From assembly GCA_900542035.1 (NCBI GenBank), contig UQMJ01000031.1:1-31725 (forward strand): a stretch of 31,725 nucleotides of DNA. The letters are read 5' to 3'. The position numbers and the translations under genes are program-made. This DNA is from an uncultured Clostridium sp. (GTDB taxonomy: Bacteria > Bacillota > Clostridia > Lachnospirales > Lachnospiraceae). The notes below the pieces were generated by a model that was not told where the DNA came from, made no database searches, and saw nothing but the letters and a program-made list of their open reading frames with translations. Below, piece after piece: positions 1 to 6,882 of the stretch (position 1 is the stretch's first letter; every line of letters starts with the position of its first letter).

Positions 1-1
1 T

Positions 2-1192
2 GAAATCGTAAGCCAGGTAACCCAGGAAACCAAGCTGGTCTACAGTGAGTATTTTTCCAACCAGACCGGCAACAAGGTGTATTTCAAGCCGGAAAATATG
101 CAGTATACCGGCGCTTACAAGGTCCGTGGGGCTTATTATAAGATCAGCACTTTGTCAGAGGAAGAAAAGGCAAGAGGACTGGTAACGGCTTCCGCAGGCA
201 ACCACGCCCAGGGAGTGGCGTATGCGGCAAAGCTGGCAGGCATTAAGGCGACGATCGTTATGCCGACCACCACCCCGCTGATTAAGATTAACCACACCAA
301 GAGCTACGGCGCAGAAGTGGTGTTGGAGGGCAATGTATTTGACGAGTCCTGCAGCTATGCCTATGAACTGGTAGAAAAGACCGGAGGCACCTTCGTACAC
401 CCCTTTAATGATCTGGCAGTAGCAACCGGACAGGGTACCATTGCCATGGAGATTATCAAAGAGCTTCCTACTGTTGATTACATTCTGGTGCCTATCGGCG
501 GCGGCGGGCTGTGTACCGGCGTGTCCACTCTGGCTAAGATGCTGAATCCGAAGATCAAGGTAATCGGAGTAGAGCCGGCAGGAGCTGCCTGTATGAAGGC
601 CTCCTTAGACGCCGGACACGTAGTAGGACTTCCTTCTGTCAATACCATTGCAGACGGTACGGCGGTAAAGACGCCAGGAGACCTTTTATTCCCCTATATA
701 AAAGAAAATGTAGACGATATCATTACCATTGACGACAGCGAACTGATTGTGGCATTTCTGGATATGGTAGAAAATCACAAGATGATCGTAGAAAATTCCG
801 GCCTTTTAACGGTTGCTGCCTTAAAGCATCTAAATGTCCAGAAGAAAAAGATTGTCTCTATTTTAAGCGGCGGCAATATGGACGTGATTACCATGGCTTC
901 CATTGTCCAGCACGGCCTGATTTTAAGGGATCGGGTATTTACCGCGTCGGTTCTTCTGCCGGATAAGCCAGGCGAGCTGGCAAAAGTTTCTTCCCTTCTG
1001 GCAGAACAGCAGGCCAATGTCATCAAGCTGGAGCACAACCAGTTTGTCAGCATCAACCGCAATGCAGCAGTAGAACTCCGCATTACCATGGAGGCGTTTG
1101 GAACTGCCCATAAACAGGCAATTTTACAGGCGTTAAATGAAAAGGGATACCGGCCGAGACTGGTAAAAGGAAAAGGCACCTATAATGAGTGA
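2..1192 (+). CDS. ilvA: threonine ammonia-lyase with C-terminal ACT domain (5' partial)
   Basis: PLP enzyme that deaminates L-threonine to 2-oxobutyrate, in isoleucine synthesis or threonine catabolism (TdcB/IlvA short form). The frame is open from base 2, so the true start lies upstream; 396 codons are visible and the usual length is about 400, so only a few residues are missing. Visible motifs: the PLP-lysine segment TGAYKVRGA (Lys at visible residue 40), SAGNHAQG, and the glycine-rich phosphate loop PIGGGGLCTG. Residues from about 310 (RDRVFTASVLLPDKPGELAKV) form a single ACT regulatory domain, as in catabolic threonine deaminases. A GTG at 77 is internal and should not be used as the start. 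The last 8 bases overlap the next gene, so the two are probably co-translated. Which pathway it serves cannot be decided here; ilvA is used as the general family name. Confidence 0.93.
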   Translation, partial: EIVSQVTQETKLVYSEYFSNQTGNKVYFKPENMQYTGAYKVRGAYYKISTLSEEEKARGLVTASAGNHAQGVAYAAKLAGIKATIVMPTTTPLIKINHTKSYGAEVVLEGNVFDESCSYAYELVEKTGGTFVHPFNDLAVATGQGTIAMEIIKELPTVDYILVPIGGGGLCTGVSTLAKMLNPKIKVIGVEPAGAACMKASLDAGHVVGLPSVNTIADGTAVKTPGDLLFPYIKENVDDIITIDDSELIVAFLDMVENHKMIVENSGLLTVAALKHLNVQKKKIVSILSGGNMDVITMASIVQHGLILRDRVFTASVLLPDKPGELAKVSSLLAEQQANVIKLEHNQFVSINRNAAVELRITMEAFGTAHKQAILQALNEKGYRPRLVKGKGTYNE

Positions 1193-2432
1193 GAAACAAA
1201 CGCCGCTGGCGTCAAATATTTTGTATTTTATAAAATGGACTCTGATTTCCTGTGTGATGGGCAGTGTGGGAGGAGTCGTCGGCGCTGCTTTTTCCCATTC
1301 CGTCGCCTGGGCGGGAGCTTTCCGGCAGACTCATCCCTGGACGCTGTATCTGATGCCGTTTGCCGGCCTTCTGATAGTCGGCCTGTACCAGCTGGCAAAA
1401 GAAGGGGACAACAAGGGAACCAATGATGTGCTGACTGCAGTTTCTTCTACAACCGATTTAAGCCCTGCAACCGCCCCTCTGATTTTTGCGGGAACCGTTC
1501 TGACCCATCTGGTCGGCGGTTCTTCCGGAAGAGAGGGCGCCGCCTTACAGATTGGCGGAAGTATGGGAAACCTGCTGGGAAAGATCATGAAATTAGATGA
1601 AAAAGACCGGAAAATCGTAGTGATGTGCGGAATGAGCGCTTTATTTGGAGCGCTGTTCGGAACCCCTATTGCTGCGGCAATTTTCTCAATGGAAGTAATC
1701 AGTGTAGGCGTTTTGTATTATGCGGCCCTTGTTCCCTGTCTGTTTTCGTCGCTTCTTGGTGCAGGAATTGCCGTTATTCTTGGAACAAAGCCAGAGGCCT
1801 ATACCATCCTGGAAGTGCCTGCTTTTACGGGAACTTCGGCATTATTTATTGTATTTCTGGGGATTTTGTGCGCTCTGGTCAGCATTCTTTTGTGCATCGT
1901 CCTTCATGGAGCCCAGCATTTGTACCAGAAATATCTGAAAAACCCCTATGTCCGGATTGCGGCAGCCAGCGTTATTTTTATCGGGCTTACAAAGCTTTTA
2001 GGAACCAGTGAATATCTGGGAAGCGGTACGGCGATCATTGAACGGGCTATGGAAGGGCAGGCAGGCTGGGAAACCTTTCTTTTGAAAATGGTATTTACCG
2101 CCATTGTCCTGGGCGCAGGATTTAAAGGCGGCGAGATTGTGCCGACCATGTCCATAGGGGCTTCTTTTGGATGCGTTGTGGGAATTGCGGCAGGATTTGC
2201 CCCGTCTTTATGTGCGGCCTGCGGTCTGGCAGCCTTATTTGTAGGGGTAACCAACTGTCCGGTTTCAGCTCTGATGATCGCGTTAGAATTGTTTGGGTAT
2301 GACGCGATGCCGTATTTTGCGGTAGTTGTGGCAGTATCCTTTACTCTGTCCGGATATTATGGACTTTACAGCAGCCAGAAGTTTGTGTATTCAAAGATCC
2401 GGACAGAGTTTATCAACCGGAAGGCCAATTAA
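1185..2432 (+). CDS. CLC-family chloride/fluoride channel or antiporter
   Basis: Polytopic membrane protein of 415 residues, hydrophobic almost throughout, of the CLC voltage-gated chloride channel/H+ exchanger family. The gating-glutamate motif is visible as GGSSGREGAALQIGG near residue 110, with a second family signature GGEIVPTMSIGASFG near residue 315. The first selectivity motif of classical chloride CLCs (GSGIP) is not present; the equivalent place reads NKGTNDVL, and the gating motif ends GREGA rather than GREGP. That pattern resembles fluoride-exporting CLC-F proteins more than EriC chloride transporters, but this is inference. The gene overlaps the threonine deaminase by 8 bases and ends 3 bases from a convergent gene. 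No fluoride riboswitch is seen in front of it, though the true operon promoter is outside the window. Confidence 0.85.
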   Translation: MSEKQTPLASNILYFIKWTLISCVMGSVGGVVGAAFSHSVAWAGAFRQTHPWTLYLMPFAGLLIVGLYQLAKEGDNKGTNDVLTAVSSTTDLSPATAPLIFAGTVLTHLVGGSSGREGAALQIGGSMGNLLGKIMKLDEKDRKIVVMCGMSALFGALFGTPIAAAIFSMEVISVGVLYYAALVPCLFSSLLGAGIAVILGTKPEAYTILEVPAFTGTSALFIVFLGILCALVSILLCIVLHGAQHLYQKYLKNPYVRIAAASVIFIGLTKLLGTSEYLGSGTAIIERAMEGQAGWETFLLKMVFTAIVLGAGFKGGEIVPTMSIGASFGCVVGIAAGFAPSLCAACGLAALFVGVTNCPVSALMIALELFGYDAMPYFAVVVAVSFTLSGYYGLYSSQKFVYSKIRTEFINRKAN

Positions 2433-2435
2433 GGA

Positions 2436-2696
2436 TTAGTCCAATCTGTGGCCGCAGTGAGGGCAGGAAGAGACCTGGTGCTTTCCCTCTTTCCAGGGCA
2501 GACGCTTTTTGCAGGAAGGACAGCGCCAGAACAGCGCTACAAATCCGTAAGCCAGGCCGATTAACGCCATGCCCATAGCTCCGATGCCCATAACGGTCAT
2601 AAGCTCGGTGCATAAGATTGCAATAAACAGAATAATCAGACCGGCAAACAGAAACAGATTATGGACAAAGACACAGACTTTTTTCGGTAAGTGCAT
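2436..2696 (-). CDS. small membrane protein with C-terminal zinc ribbon
   Basis: A protein of 86 residues of unknown function. After a short basic N-terminus there are two hydrophobic segments, then a C-terminal treble-type zinc ribbon: WRCPSCKKRLPW followed 14 residues later by CPHCGHRLD, giving a CxxC...CxxC metal site. An upstream in-frame ATG (2735) exists, but the ATG at 2696 is preceded by an excellent AAAGGAGGT SD sequence, so I chose the shorter form. It is divergent from the HAD phosphatase gene (76-bp gap) and convergent with the CLC gene (3-bp gap). The ribbon with its LP residues between two CPxC knuckles resembles the ribbon of the 698-residue protein at 13475-15571. Function not known. 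Confidence 0.72.
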   Translation of the reverse strand: MHLPKKVCVFVHNLFLFAGLIILFIAILCTELMTVMGIGAMGMALIGLAYGFVALFWRCPSCKKRLPWKEGKHQVSSCPHCGHRLD

Positions 2697-2772
2697 ATGA
2701 AAGACCTCCTTTGAAAGATTCATAGAGTTTATCATAGCACATTTGCGACATAAAATAAAGGAGACAAGTGAA

Positions 2773-3543
2773 ATGATACTTGCGAGCGATTACGATGGCA
2801 CACTCCATGTGGATGAAGAACAGACCCTTAAAAATCTGGCAGCAGTAGCAGAATGGCGGAAAAAAGGCCATCAGTTCGGCCTGATAACCGGACGTTCTTA
2901 CGAAATGGCGCTGCTTCCCATCCACGAATACCACCTGCCTCTGGATTTTTTAATCTGCAACAATGGGGCCACGATTTACCGGCTGGATGGTACTGTGATC
3001 GAGCACAGCCCGATGAATAAAAACGCGGTAAAAGAATTTTTTAAGCTTCCTACGACAGACGATCTTCCCAGGATTTTTGCAATTTCTTCTCAGGGAACGT
3101 TTACCGTCCGCATGAAGGATCCGAAGATTTTCGGAATCCAGTTGAAAGCGCCTCACATTTCCCTGGAAGAGTTGTTTCAGATGGAAACGGTCTGGCAGTT
3201 CAGCTTAGGCTGTGCGGATGAAGAAAGCGCGGCGGCCTGCGCAGCGGAAATCAACCAGCAGATGGGAGAAGAACTGACCGCATATTACAATCAGAAAAGC
3301 ATTGATGTTGTCAGGGCCGGAATCAGCAAAAGCGTTGGAATCAGCCGGTATCTGGAGCTGGATGGAAGAAAGGGAGAGCCTTTATTTGTGGTGGGCGATG
3401 GCGGAAACGATGTGGATATGATCCGCGATTTTAACGGCTATACCATTACAAGGGGCTGCAAAGCGGCAAAGCAGGCTGCTTCCAGAATTTTTGACAGCGT
3501 GGAAGACCTGATTTTCCATGCGCTGGGAAAAGAAGGGGAGTAA
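2773..3543 (+). CDS. Cof-type HAD-superfamily phosphatase
   Basis: Cytoplasmic phosphohydrolase of the Cof/IIB subclass of the HAD superfamily, 256 residues, a typical length. Motif I is DYDGT (nucleophile Asp6, Asp8), motif II is in LITGRS, motif III is the lysine of ISKSVGISRYLE, and motif IV is GDGGNDVDM. Substrates in this family are sugar phosphates, phosphorylated cofactors or nucleotides; the actual substrate cannot be told. The start is set at the ATG at 2773, with AAAGGAGA 8-9 bases upstream and motif I right after; a TTG 30 bases further upstream is in frame but has no SD. The stop codon lies in the loop of its own terminator hairpin. Confidence 0.9.
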   Translation: MILASDYDGTLHVDEEQTLKNLAAVAEWRKKGHQFGLITGRSYEMALLPIHEYHLPLDFLICNNGATIYRLDGTVIEHSPMNKNAVKEFFKLPTTDDLPRIFAISSQGTFTVRMKDPKIFGIQLKAPHISLEELFQMETVWQFSLGCADEESAAACAAEINQQMGEELTAYYNQKSIDVVRAGISKSVGISRYLELDGRKGEPLFVVGDGGNDVDMIRDFNGYTITRGCKAAKQAASRIFDSVEDLIFHALGKEGE

Positions 3544-3565
3544 TCCCCTTTCTTTTTTGTTTTGG
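3533..3565 (+). terminator. intrinsic terminator of the HAD gene
   Basis: The arms AAGGGGA (3533-3539) and TCCCCTT (3544-3550) enclose a four-base loop that contains the TAA stop codon, followed by a T-rich tract ctttttt-g-tttt. It separates the HAD gene from the osmC promoter. Confidence 0.8.
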
Positions 3566-3584
3566 GAAAATTTCCAAAGAGAAA

Positions 3585-3606
3585 AATAATTAGTTTTCTA
3601 ACTATT
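3585..3606 (+). promoter_or_regulatory. MarR-type palindromic operator candidate
   Basis: Inverted repeat with half-sites AATAaTTAG (3585-3593) and CTAAcTATT (3598-3606) around a central TTTT; eight of nine arm positions are complementary. It overlaps the first two bases of the -35 box of the promoter at 3605-3633. Size and TTAG...CTAA core are typical of sites bound by winged-helix MarR dimers, and a MarR gene ends this same operon. The regulator-operator link is inference. Confidence 0.6.
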
Positions 3607-3633
3607 GATTTTCTGAAGAAAATATGCTACAAT
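3605..3633 (+). promoter_or_regulatory. SigA-type promoter for osmC operon
   Basis: -35 TTGATT (3605-3610), 17-base spacer, extended -10 TGcTACAAT (hexamer 3628-3633). It lies 41 bases before the osmC start and directly abuts the palindrome described above. Confidence 0.75.
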
Positions 3634-3673
3634 ATGCACAAAAGGAAAGCAAAAATTAAAGGAGGGTATTGTT

Positions 3674-4117
3674 ATGTTGACCACATTTAAAGCAGCTGCA
3701 AAAAAACTTCCGGAGGGACTTCAGGTTTCTACCGATTCCAGAGGATTTAAGATTATGATGGATGAGCCGGAAGATCTGGGTGGAACCAATGCTGCCATGA
3801 ATCCAGTAGAAGCGCTGCTGTGTGCTCTGGGCGCCTGCCAGAGTATTGTAGCATCTGCATTTGCAGAAGCCCAGGGATTCCATTTTGACGAGCTCCACAT
3901 TGATCTGGAAGGCGACCTGGATCCGGATGGATTTATGGGACTGGCAGACGATGTGCGCAACGGTTTCCAGGAGATCCGCTATACCATTCATTTTAAGACA
4001 GACGAAACCCAGGAGGCAGCAGAAGCATTTGCAGACTTTATCGAGAAGACCTGTCCGGTAGGAGACTGTCTGGTAAATGGAGTGAAGCTGGTAAGGGCCG
4101 GAGTTGTCAGAGAATAG
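3674..4117 (+). CDS. OsmC/Ohr-family thiol peroxidase
   Basis: 147-residue cytoplasmic protein of the OsmC/Ohr family, which reduces organic or inorganic hydroperoxides with a reactive cysteine pair. The family signature is clear: NPVEALLCALGACQS carries the probable peroxidatic Cys55, and CPVGDC carries the probable resolving Cys127 (Cys132 also near). Two extra cysteines (50, 132) sit close to the canonical pair. Length matches the family (about 140). The start has a strong AAAGGAGGG SD. Its own promoter and palindrome lie upstream; downstream, 105 bases later, is a lipoyl-domain dihydrolipoyl dehydrogenase, then lplA and marR. In Xylella, Ohr is known to take electrons from lipoylated protein and dihydrolipoamide dehydrogenase, so the neighbourhood suggests the reductant. 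It is closer in sequence style to general OsmC/YhfA proteins than to strict Ohr, so the substrate is open. Confidence 0.87.
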   Translation: MLTTFKAAAKKLPEGLQVSTDSRGFKIMMDEPEDLGGTNAAMNPVEALLCALGACQSIVASAFAEAQGFHFDELHIDLEGDLDPDGFMGLADDVRNGFQEIRYTIHFKTDETQEAAEAFADFIEKTCPVGDCLVNGVKLVRAGVVRE

Positions 4118-4163
4118 AAATATGATCAGAATCATGTGCCAGAAGGATAGTTGGTACAGGCTT

Positions 4164-4212
4164 AGGGAGGACGGTTGCTGGGGGCAATAGTCCTCCTTTC
4201 TAAGTAGAAAGG
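4164..4212 (+). promoter_or_regulatory. candidate switching leader before lipoyl-E3 gene
   Basis: Two overlapping hairpins lie between osmC and the E3 gene. Hairpin A pairs AGGGAGGAC (4164-4172) with GTCCTCCTT (4190-4198), with an inner TTGC/GCAA stem. Hairpin B pairs CCTTTCT (4195-4201) with AGAAAGG (4206-4212) across a four-base loop. B covers the SD region AGAAAGGGG of the gene starting at 4223; A and B share 4195-4198, so they exclude each other in part. A has no T-run, so translation control or RNA processing is likelier than termination. No known riboswitch family recognised. Confidence 0.4.
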
Positions 4213-4222
4213 GGCAGGAAAA

Positions 4223-5896
4223 ATGGAAATAAGAATGTCTGTGTTCCCAGGCAGTAAGCCTGGAATTGCGGGAAAGATACAGGTAGCAGAAGGGGCAGAA
4301 GTAGAAAAAGGAACGCTGCTGGCTCAGGTAGAGACAGGAAAGGGAAACCGCCCTGTAAAAGCTCCGGAGGGCGGAGTGATCCGGAAAATCCTGTTTTCTG
4401 AAGGAGATGAAATAAAGCCAAAGCAGCTTCTATTTGAACTGGAAGAGCGGGCAGAAAAAGAGGAAGCAAAAGAAGCGGTGCCGGAAAGGGAAGAACCGGC
4501 AGAAGAGAAGAGCGCAGATATTCTCATTATCGGGGGAGGTCCAGGAGGATATGTGGCGGCAATTTATGCGGCAAAGAGAGGTAAGAGCGTGATTCTGGCA
4601 GAGAAGGAAGCGCTTGGCGGAACCTGTCTAAATGCAGGCTGTATTCCGACAAAGGCTTTGGTGCGTTCCGCAGAAGTCTGTCACGAGATTGCAGGTGCGG
4701 CAGAGTTTGGAATCCAGGCAGAAAAGCCCTGTGTGGATATGAAACGGGTCATTGCCCGAAAAGATGAAGTGAAAAAGAAGCTGCTTCACGGAATCCAGAG
4801 CTTAATGGACAGCAATCAGATTCAGGTTCTAGAAGGAACAGCAGAATTCTTATCAGAAACTCAGGCAGAGATTCGGGGAAAGAAGCGTTATCTTGTGAAG
4901 GCAAAAGATATTATTGTCGCAACTGGATCGAAAACGTCAAAAATCCCGATTCCAGGAATGGAGCTTCCAATGGTAATGAACAGTACCCAGGCCCTGGATT
5001 TAAAAGAACTGCCCCAGTCTGTTGCCATTATCGGAGGCGGAGTCATTGGTATGGAATTTGCCTTTATTTACGCCTATCTGGGGGCAAAAGTCCATGTAGT
5101 GGAATTTATGGATCGTCTGCTGACAATGGTAGACAAAGAGGCGTCTGAAGCCATTGAAGAAGAAGCGAAAAAGGCGGGAATCCAGATCCATACGAAAACG
5201 AAGGTAAAAGAGATTAAAAAGGCTATGGACAATCAGGCCGTTGTAGTCTGCGAGGGACAGGACGGAGAAAGCTTGATTGTCAGTGAAAAAGTCCTGGTGG
5301 CTATTGGAAGAGAGCCAGATATGGACGGCCTTGGCTGGGAAAAAGCAGGTCTGGAGTTAAATGAACGGGGCAGAGGCTTAAAGGCGGACAGCCATATGCG
5401 TACGAATAAAGAACACATCTATGCCATTGGAGACGTTACTAACATTATGCAGCTGGCCCACGTTGCGTCCCATCAGGGAATTACAGCCGTAAAAAACATT
5501 CTGGGCGAGGCAGAAGAAATGGATTATACGGCAGTCCCAAACGTTATTTTTACAGCTCCGGAGATTGCAAGCACAGGATTGACGGAAGAGGCCTGCCAGG
5601 AAAGGCAGATTGCTTATAAGGTCAGCCGCTTTTCTTATGAAGGAAATGGAAAGGCTCTGGCATTAGGCCGTCCCCAGGGATTTATTAAGCTGATAGGAGA
5701 AAAAGAGACGGGAAGAATCCTGGGATGTACCATTATGGGGGCAGACGCATCCGCGCTGATCGCTGCTGTGACTCTGGCAATAAAGAACCATGTGACCGCA
5801 GACCAGATTGCAGAAACCATTTTTGCCCATCCCACAACCGGCGAAGTGATCCATGAGGCTGCCATGGGTCTTGGCATAGGAGCGCTGCATCAGTAA
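4223..5896 (+). CDS. lpdA: dihydrolipoyl dehydrogenase with N-terminal lipoyl domain
   Basis: FAD flavoprotein (E3) that reoxidises dihydrolipoyl groups using NAD+, or reduces them with NADH. Residues 1-73 form a lipoyl/biotinyl attachment domain with the acceptor lysine in VETGKGNR (Lys40; the usual motif is ETDKA). A Glu/Lys/Pro-rich linker (about 74-97) leads to the E3 core: FAD motif ADILIIGGGPGGYVA, redox disulfide Cys135/Cys140 in GGTCLNAGC, NAD motif IIGGGVIGMEFA, FAD motif AIGDVT and the active-site pair His536/Glu541 in AHPTTGEVIHEA. The total of 557 residues is longer than a plain E3 (about 470) because of the lipoyl arm. Such fusions are known in some acetoin and pyruvate complexes, but no E1/E2 or glycine-cleavage gene is in this window. 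Its neighbours are an OsmC peroxidase and, with a one-base overlap, lipoate ligase. Confidence 0.92.
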   Translation: MEIRMSVFPGSKPGIAGKIQVAEGAEVEKGTLLAQVETGKGNRPVKAPEGGVIRKILFSEGDEIKPKQLLFELEERAEKEEAKEAVPEREEPAEEKSADILIIGGGPGGYVAAIYAAKRGKSVILAEKEALGGTCLNAGCIPTKALVRSAEVCHEIAGAAEFGIQAEKPCVDMKRVIARKDEVKKKLLHGIQSLMDSNQIQVLEGTAEFLSETQAEIRGKKRYLVKAKDIIVATGSKTSKIPIPGMELPMVMNSTQALDLKELPQSVAIIGGGVIGMEFAFIYAYLGAKVHVVEFMDRLLTMVDKEASEAIEEEAKKAGIQIHTKTKVKEIKKAMDNQAVVVCEGQDGESLIVSEKVLVAIGREPDMDGLGWEKAGLELNERGRGLKADSHMRTNKEHIYAIGDVTNIMQLAHVASHQGITAVKNILGEAEEMDYTAVPNVIFTAPEIASTGLTEEACQERQIAYKVSRFSYEGNGKALALGRPQGFIKLIGEKETGRILGCTIMGADASALIAAVTLAIKNHVTADQIAETIFAHPTTGEVIHEAAMGLGIGALHQ

Positions 5897-6828
5897 TGAA
5901 CCGGATTCTATACTCCAGCCAGACCAACCCTTATTACAATGTGGCATTAGAATATACCCTGATGAAGAAAAATTTCCAGGGAATTACCCTTTTTTTGTGG
6001 AAGAACTGCCCCAGTGTCTTTATTGGACGGAACCAGAATCTGTATATGGAATGTAACCTGGCTTATTTAAAAGAAGCGTCCATTCTGCCAGTCCGCCGCT
6101 TTTCCGGCGGCGGAGCGGTCTTTCAGGATGAGGGAAATTTAAATTTTACCTTTCTCTGCGGGGCAGAGGACGTTAGTATAGGACAGTTTTCCAGAATGGT
6201 TCAGAAAGCCGTAGAAGCTCTGGGGATTTGCTGTGAGTTTACAGGCCGCAACGACCTTTTGTGCAATGGGAAAAAGTTTTCCGGACATGCCTATTATGAA
6301 GAAGACGGAAGGCTTTTTTACCATGGAACCATGTTATGCGGGACGAATCTGGAAATGATGGAAAAGGCGCTGACCCCGTCGGCAGCAAAGTTGGAATCTA
6401 AGGGGATTTCTTCAGTAAGAAGCAGGGTAATGAATCTTTCAGAAGCCGTACCGGATCTGACGGTCCGCAAGGCAGCAGAGCAGTTAGCAGACCAGTTTGC
6501 CAAGACATTTGGCAGGACAGAGCAAGCCAAAATCTATTCTGCAGAAGAAGCAGGAATCGCAGTACCCAGAGAACAAATCTTGAAACTTCAGAGTTCGGAA
6601 TGGCTTTACGGTCAGTCTCCCGACTGGAGCGTACGGCTGGAACGCCATTTTCTGGAAGGGCTGGTATCTGCACTGGTTTCCGTAAAAGACGGGCGGATTG
6701 CGGGCATCCGGATTTATACAGATTGCTTAAAACCAGTGGACTGGCAGGAGTGTGAACGGCGGCTTTCCGGACGTTGGTATGATGAAGATGAAGTATTTGA
6801 CGAGCTGGGACGATACGTGTTATCATAA
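5896..6828 (+). CDS. lplA: lipoate-protein ligase A
   Basis: Attaches free lipoate (via lipoyl-AMP) to the acceptor lysine of lipoyl domains in the cytoplasm. 310 residues with the catalytic domain first: RRFSGGGAVFQDEGNLNFTF (the family loop RRxSGGGAVxHD, here with Gln instead of His) and GRNDLLCNGKKFSGHAYY, containing the catalytic lysine. The C-terminal 80-90 residues look like the small accessory domain of LplA. The ATG overlaps the TAA of the lipoyl-E3 gene by one base, indicating translational coupling. The obvious local substrate is the lipoyl domain of that E3, so carrier and modifier are made together. No lipoate synthase (LipA) is seen here, suggesting scavenging of lipoate, which is inference. 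Confidence 0.93.
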   Translation: MNRILYSSQTNPYYNVALEYTLMKKNFQGITLFLWKNCPSVFIGRNQNLYMECNLAYLKEASILPVRRFSGGGAVFQDEGNLNFTFLCGAEDVSIGQFSRMVQKAVEALGICCEFTGRNDLLCNGKKFSGHAYYEEDGRLFYHGTMLCGTNLEMMEKALTPSAAKLESKGISSVRSRVMNLSEAVPDLTVRKAAEQLADQFAKTFGRTEQAKIYSAEEAGIAVPREQILKLQSSEWLYGQSPDWSVRLERHFLEGLVSALVSVKDGRIAGIRIYTDCLKPVDWQECERRLSGRWYDEDEVFDELGRYVLS

Positions 6829-6882
6829 AGCCAATCAGCGTCTGGAAAAAAGGGGCTGGACGCGGTGAGGAGGAATGAAAAC

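Noticed and set aside
4118..4222. Glycine riboswitch before the E3 gene
   Set aside because: Considered because E3 can serve glycine cleavage, but the conserved glycine aptamer blocks are absent and the space is too short for tandem aptamers.
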